DNA of 34,396 bases, from contig NZ_JACJQO010000038.1 in the NCBI RefSeq assembly GCF_014696715.1, positions 1 to 34,396 of the forward strand, read 5' to 3'. The notes under the pieces were generated by a model. That model was not told where the DNA came from and made no database searches. It saw only the letters and a list, made by a program, of their open reading frames with translations. Source of the DNA: Pseudanabaena sp. FACHB-2040 (GTDB lineage: Bacteria; Cyanobacteriota; Cyanobacteriia; Phormidesmidales; Phormidesmidaceae). The stretch's first letter is position 1. Every line of letters begins with the position of its first letter. Of the stretch, positions 30,920-34,396 are shown one piece after another. The position numbers were made by a program, and so were the translations under genes.

Positions 30920-31657
30920 TTAAGCATAAATCTGTCCTATCCTTCCTTCTTGGTAGTCGTTCATCGCCTGGATAATTTCAGCTTCAGTGTTCATGGCAAA
31001 CGGACCGTAGCGCACAACTGGTTCGTTAAGGGGTACACCTGCAATCAGCAGAAGATCTAGAGGACGCTTTGTTGCCCCTGGTTGCAGTGTGAAGTGAAGG
31101 TAAGTTATCGGCGCACGTGTCTGAATTGTGGCTTTTGCCCCTAACGCTTCTCCCGCAATCACTTGCACTGTCACAGACTTATCTTCGGTTTGAGCTACCG
31201 GAATGTGAGCCGCTGGAATTTCCTGATAGCGGGGCGGCATCATTTTGTCTCGTTGTGGCAGATTGACCCATAGTTGAATGCCGTGGAGCCGTCCATCAGT
31301 TTGGGTAAACATTGACTCCGGCATCTCAGAATGCACAACCCCGGCACCTGCTGTCATCCACTGGACGTCACCCGGATTTAGTAGCCCGGCGTGCCCCGCA
31401 GAATCTTTGTGTTCTAACCGTCCGCCCAAGACATAGCTGACGGTTTCAAAGCCCCGGTGCGGATGATCGGGTGCACCTTTTGCCTGACCCGGCTTTAGAT
31501 TAATCGGACCCAACTCGTCTAGGAGGAGAAACGGGTCAAATTCAGAGAAGCTACTTTTGGGAAAGGGCTGACGTACGAGAAATCCAGCCCCTTCGAGTGT
31601 TTCAACGCTGTTGATTGCTCCGGCAACGGTTCGAGGCGTTTGAGTGGGGACAGTCAT
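30920..31657 (-). CDS. Pirin-family protein with an internal deletion in the C-terminal cupin
   Basis: A 245-residue protein with the pirin N-terminal cupin: H65 and H67 in DHPHRGFETV, and H109 and E111 in VVHSEMPE supply the metal site. The C-terminal half runs ITYLHFTLQPGATKRPLDLLL; in normal pirins (about 280-300 residues) roughly 45-50 residues lie between the QPG and PLDLLL segments. These hold the middle strands of the second barrel and are missing here. The end (NEPVVRYGPFAMNTEAEI) is normal. Bacterial pirins are metal-binding; some have quercetinase activity. GAGG lies about eight bases upstream of the ATG. The deletion keeps the frame, and stability is doubtful. The downstream neighbour is the broken conserved gene. 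Confidence 0.78.
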   Translation of the reverse strand: MTVPTQTPRTVAGAINSVETLEGAGFLVRQPFPKSSFSEFDPFLLLDELGPINLKPGQAKGAPDHPHRGFETVSYVLGGRLEHKDSAGHAGLLNPGDVQWMTAGAGVVHSEMPESMFTQTDGRLHGIQLWVNLPQRDKMMPPRYQEIPAAHIPVAQTEDKSVTVQVIAGEALGAKATIQTRAPITYLHFTLQPGATKRPLDLLLIAGVPLNEPVVRYGPFAMNTEAEIIQAMNDYQEGRIGQIYA

Positions 31658-31763
31658 AGAATTGCCTCTTCAGAACTAGACAAATATATGTATCATTTGA
31701 GCCTGACTCAACTGATGAACCACAGCGTTTTTTTCACAGGACAGGAATCCGGCAGGTCACTGA

Positions 31764-32600
31764 TTATTTCTGCTGAAGAAAGTCCAGCAACACGGGATTG
31801 ACCTGATCAGCATGAGTCCAGTTGATAGCGTGCGGCCCGCCGGGAATGACAACCAGTTGACTGTTTTTGATCAGCTTTGGAAGTCTTGCTGCGGTGGACT
31901 CAAGCGGCAGAATGCGATCGCTATCTCCATGAATAATCAGAGTCGGCACATCAATGCGGGGCAGATCGTCGCGGAAATCGGTGAGCCAGGAAAGGACGCA
32001 ATCCAAAGTTCCTTTCGCAGAAGCCTCTGCTGCCACATTCCAACTGGCTTGAATTGCCTCATTGCTGATGCGATCGCCCAGCAACACGTCCACATTGAAG
32101 AAGCCCTGGAAGAATGTAGAAAAGTAGGCTGGACGGTCTTCAACAATCGCTTTCATAATGCCATCAAAAACGCTTTGATCAACACCCTCTGGATTGTCGT
32201 CTGTCTTTAACAGAAACGGTGGAACGGGAGCCATCAGCACGGCTTTCTGCACCCGCTCTGATCCATATTTGCCAAGATAACGTGTGACTTCACCTGTTCC
32301 CATTGAGAAACCGACCAGCACGGTATTTTGCAAGTCAAGCTTGGTCATGAGTGCATTCAAATCGGCGGCGAAGGTATCGTAGTCATAACCAAACGAGGGT
32401 TGGCTGGAAGCACCGAATCCTCGGCGATCGTAGGTAATTACTCGATATCCTGCATTCAGTAAAACTAAAACCTGCTTCTCCCAGGAATGTCCGTTCAATG
32501 GAAATCCATGAATCAGTACAATCGGTTGTCCTGTCCCAAGATCTTCGTAGTAGAGATCGATGTTTGCAGAGTTTTCTTGACCAACAGTAACGTAAGGCAT
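31764..32600 (-). CDS. Alpha/beta hydrolase, non-heme chloroperoxidase-like
   Basis: 278 residues, full length for the family. The nucleophile elbow is GFSMG with S99, the oxyanion region H31-G32, the catalytic Asp D228 in HGDSDRILP and the His H257 in GGPHAINWTH. The N-terminal LYYEDLGTGQPIVLIHGFPL and YDRRGFGASSQP are characteristic of the haloperoxidase/esterase subgroup. It is a soluble enzyme acting on an unknown ester or peroxyacid. AGGAG lies seven bases before the ATG. It is co-oriented with the pirin and SDR genes, with gaps of about 100 bp, so a common transcript is possible but not compelling. Confidence 0.82.
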   Translation of the reverse strand: MPYVTVGQENSANIDLYYEDLGTGQPIVLIHGFPLNGHSWEKQVLVLLNAGYRVITYDRRGFGASSQPSFGYDYDTFAADLNALMTKLDLQNTVLVGFSMGTGEVTRYLGKYGSERVQKAVLMAPVPPFLLKTDDNPEGVDQSVFDGIMKAIVEDRPAYFSTFFQGFFNVDVLLGDRISNEAIQASWNVAAEASAKGTLDCVLSWLTDFRDDLPRIDVPTLIIHGDSDRILPLESTAARLPKLIKNSQLVVIPGGPHAINWTHADQVNPVLLDFLQQK

Positions 32601-32719
32601 TGCAATCTCCTATGAATGCTGCATTGGATTCTCATCTAATTGACCGAAGTGTAATGAGTTCTAATGCTCGGTTTCTTTCAGATTCTTAAGCAGTTTTTCA
32701 GATTCTTGCGCGATAACCT

Positions 32720-33688
32720 TCAAAACGCAGCGCTGATCAATTCCTCGCTTTTCGCCCAGAGCTGCTTAGCTTTGTTCACGTCAAGCGCATACGATCTGAC
32801 ACCGTCGGCAAATGGGTTGGGTGTGTCATTGATCGGCGCGATCGCACAATCTTCGAGATAATGTCCACCGATCTCGTCTTTATTCGCCACGACTGCTGCC
32901 CAAACCGATGTCGCGGCTGCCTGCGGAAGTTCTTTCAACTCTTTCGGCGGCAGACCCGCTTCGGTGCGCGCTGCGTCAACAGTCTGCAAAAGTCCCTGCA
33001 ACTCCTCCTGCGAGAAATGGCGGGGTAGGTCCGTGAGACTGTTTCCGGGCATCACCGAAGCAGCCCGAATGCCGCGATCACGATGCCGTCTGTCAAACTC
33101 CACAGCGAACAGTGAATTGGCGGTTTTCGATCGGCTATAGGCAACCCATGGATCGTACGCCTGCTGCTCGAAATTCGGATCGTCCAAGTCGATATCGGCA
33201 CCGCGATGCGCGAGCGACGACAGGACGACTAGCCGTCCATTATCGGCGAGCAGCGGCTCGATCCCATTGATCAGGGCGAAATGACCAAGATGGTTAGTTC
33301 CGAACTGGACTTCAAAGCCATCGATCGTCCGACCGAACGGAGTTGCCATAACGCCAGCGTTGGCGATGATGGCATCGAACGATTGACCGTCAGCCAACAG
33401 TTTATCCGCACAGGCACGAACGCTTTGCAAGGATGCCAGATCAAGATTGATCAACTCCAGGCTGCCACCTCCTTGCAAAGCGGCATCACGAACTGATGCA
33501 GTGGCTGGCTCAGCTTTAGCGAGGTTTCTGACCGCGCCGACGACACTAGCCCCGTGAGCGACCAGTGAGCGGGCGGTTTCGAGTCCAATGCCCGACGATG
33601 CACCCGTAATGAGAAATCGCTTTCCCTTGAGATTAATGCCGGAAAGCACCTCGTCGGCGGTCGATTTTGCACTAAATTTTTTAGCCAT
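32720..33688 (-). CDS. Short-chain dehydrogenase/reductase (retinol-dehydrogenase-like)
   Basis: 322 residues with all classical SDR motifs: TGASSGIG (G29-G35) for the cofactor, NAG (110-112), a Ser in VVLSSLAH and the catalytic Y184-x-x-x-K188 in AYSRSKTAN. The NRL-like region AVRNLAKAE suggests NADP preference. The C-terminal insert with SQEELQGLL and LKELPQAAATSVWAA is typical of the retinol-dehydrogenase/WWOX-like subgroup. It oxidises or reduces an unknown alcohol or carbonyl. AAGGAAAAG lies just upstream of the ATG. The neighbourhood also holds two scraps of other SDR genes, indicating repeated turnover of this family here. Confidence 0.85.
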   Translation of the reverse strand: MAKKFSAKSTADEVLSGINLKGKRFLITGASSGIGLETARSLVAHGASVVGAVRNLAKAEPATASVRDAALQGGGSLELINLDLASLQSVRACADKLLADGQSFDAIIANAGVMATPFGRTIDGFEVQFGTNHLGHFALINGIEPLLADNGRLVVLSSLAHRGADIDLDDPNFEQQAYDPWVAYSRSKTANSLFAVEFDRRHRDRGIRAASVMPGNSLTDLPRHFSQEELQGLLQTVDAARTEAGLPPKELKELPQAAATSVWAAVVANKDEIGGHYLEDCAIAPINDTPNPFADGVRSYALDVNKAKQLWAKSEELISAAF

Positions 33689-33735
33689 TTCTTTTCCTTG
33701 CGTTAATTGTGAGTGTAAAAGTTTTGATCTTTCGC

Positions 33736-33843
33736 CTACCCTACGATCGCCGCTCCTAAACCGCGAGAACCACCCGTTACCAGTGCAACTTTGCCTGCAA
33801 GTGTGTCGTCATGATGGACTCCTTCGGATGTATTACTGCTCAA
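33736..33843 (-). pseudogene. N-terminal scrap of a second SDR gene
   Basis: From a TTG at 33843 the frame reads 35 residues, including DDTLAGKVALVTGGSRGLG then AAIV, the Rossmann glycine motif of an SDR. It stops at TAG 33736-33738, just before the leader of the intact SDR gene. The rest of the enzyme is missing. It is not the front half of the C-terminal fragment at 33957, because that fragment lies upstream of it on the same strand. Confidence 0.6.
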
Positions 33844-33956
33844 TCAAACACTGCGTACTACCTGATACTCTTGAGGAACCAACGGCACGGAGAGTGATCG
33901 AGCAGATAATGCAGGTCAATCACCACTTGGCCGCAACGTGTCGCACTGCCGATCGA

Positions 33957-34241
33957 CTATTGCGCTACATACCCGCCATTCACCATCAACGTTGCACCTG
34001 TTGTGAACGATGCCAGGTCAGATGATAAAAACAGGACTGCATTTGCAACTTCAAGCGGTGTTCCAATTCGTCCGATCGGGTGAAGTCCTGTTATGTAAGC
34101 TTCGGCTTCATCCTGCCCACCTGTCGCTGCTTCAAACATATCTGTTTCGATGGCTGCTGGTGCAACGACATTGATGCCAATACCCGCTTTGGCATATTGA
34201 AGCGCAGCAGCTTTTGTTAAGCCTACTACCGCGCAGATCAA
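33957..34241 (-). pseudogene. C-terminal half of a third SDR gene
   Basis: 94 residues corresponding to the second half of an SDR: AVVGLTKAAALQYAKAGI (following where SxxxxxxxxYxxxK would be), INVVAPAAIETDMF, LHPIGRIGTPLEVANAVLF and the usual end SFTTGATLMVNGGY. The Rossmann half with the cofactor motif and the Tyr/Lys pair is missing. It starts inside the last codons of the DJ-1/PfpI gene, so a deletion has joined that gene to the middle of the SDR. It is probably not functional. Confidence 0.7.
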
Positions 34242-34396
34242 ACAGAGCGAAGCAACTTCAGTAACTCTTCCGCTGCGGGTCCTGAAGAGGCCGGATTCTG
34301 GCCGGTCACGAGCCTGCCATCCACTTGGACATAGGGAACCCAGTTGGCGGTTTTGCTGTAGATGCTACCCCGTTCCTTTAGCCGGTCTTCCAACAA
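34238..34396 (-). CDS. DJ-1/PfpI-type glutamine amidotransferase-like protein, 3' end only
   Basis: Minus-strand reading from the window edge gives 52 residues before a TGA: LLEDRLKERGSIYSKTANWV, then PYVQVDGRLVTGQNPASSG and PAAEELLKLL. This is the C-terminal part of a DJ-1/PfpI/type 1 GATase-like protein (family pattern DGRLITGQNPASS). The nucleophilic Cys region lies outside the window. The last residues (RSV) and the stop derive from the junction with the SDR scrap, so the natural end may have been altered by a few codons. Confidence 0.7.
   Translation of the reverse strand: MLEDRLKERGSIYSKTANWVPYVQVDGRLVTGQNPASSGPAAEELLKLLRSV

Noticed and set aside
33588-34025. A 145-codon plus-strand frame opposite the SDR start and scraps
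   Set aside because: It is antisense to recognisable SDR coding sequence and has no motif.

Overview
The window looks like a chromosomal stretch from a cyanobacterium. The palindrome GCGATCGC (HIP1, the octamer over-represented in many cyanobacterial genomes) occurs at least nine times (1061, 11215, 16594, 19946, 23973, 25609, 25704, 30250, 32838), far more often than chance. Several proteins are of cyanobacterial or plastid type: a PAP/fibrillin, a WD40-like protein with the C-terminal tail common in cyanobacterial WD proteins, and DDE transposases of cyanobacterial style. The genus cannot be fixed from sequence alone. No rRNA, tRNA or CRISPR array was seen.

Layout. (1) 1-5000: two tandem paralogues of a NucS/DUF91-like nuclease, one intact but with its catalytic Glu changed to Gly and one with the Glu but broken by a TAG; a cupin gene; a decayed pentapeptide-repeat gene; a 5'-truncated IS630 transposase; and an IS1-family element. 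(2) 5001-12029: a gene-poor strip, then a 1653-residue FG-GAP/Calx-beta protein and a TIGR03032-type protein, both on the minus strand. (3) 12030-20095: an orphan small ORF, a 976-residue tandem-repeat WD40-like protein with a dubious N terminus, a 5'-truncated NCS2 permease, transposase debris, a PAP/fibrillin gene, a scrap of a TrkA-C-like domain and an ACR3/BASS-type transporter. (4) 20096-21902: a glycosyltransferase gene flanked by a 38-bp imperfect direct repeat and followed by an IS5-type fragment. (5) 21903-24913: a tight minus-strand operon of a DUF1190 lipoprotein (YgiB type), an ATP-grasp glutathionylspermidine-synthetase-like protein (YgiC type) and a ferritin-like di-iron protein. 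(6) 24914-28374: mostly debris, comprising a broken IS4/Tn5-type transposase, a pyrimidine-rich tract, a possible group II intron scrap, a truncated ORF and a second IS1 copy in the same orientation as the first. (7) 28375-34396: an unknown soluble protein, a 105-bp hairpin element, a monooxygenase scrap, a secreted beta/gamma-crystallin protein read in frame from a beheaded cupin gene, a doubly broken conserved gene, then a stress or detoxification-like block (pirin with an internal deletion, alpha/beta hydrolase, SDR) ending in SDR scraps and the 3' end of a DJ-1/PfpI gene.

The main theme is genome decay. About fifteen broken or beheaded genes sit among intact ones, many adjoining mobile-element ends or deletion scars. 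The most coherent functional unit is the YgiB/YgiC/di-iron operon. The most architecturally striking proteins are the two repeat giants: two seven-repeat FG-GAP blocks, each followed by a Calx-beta domain, and a 37-residue near-identical WD-like repeat array.
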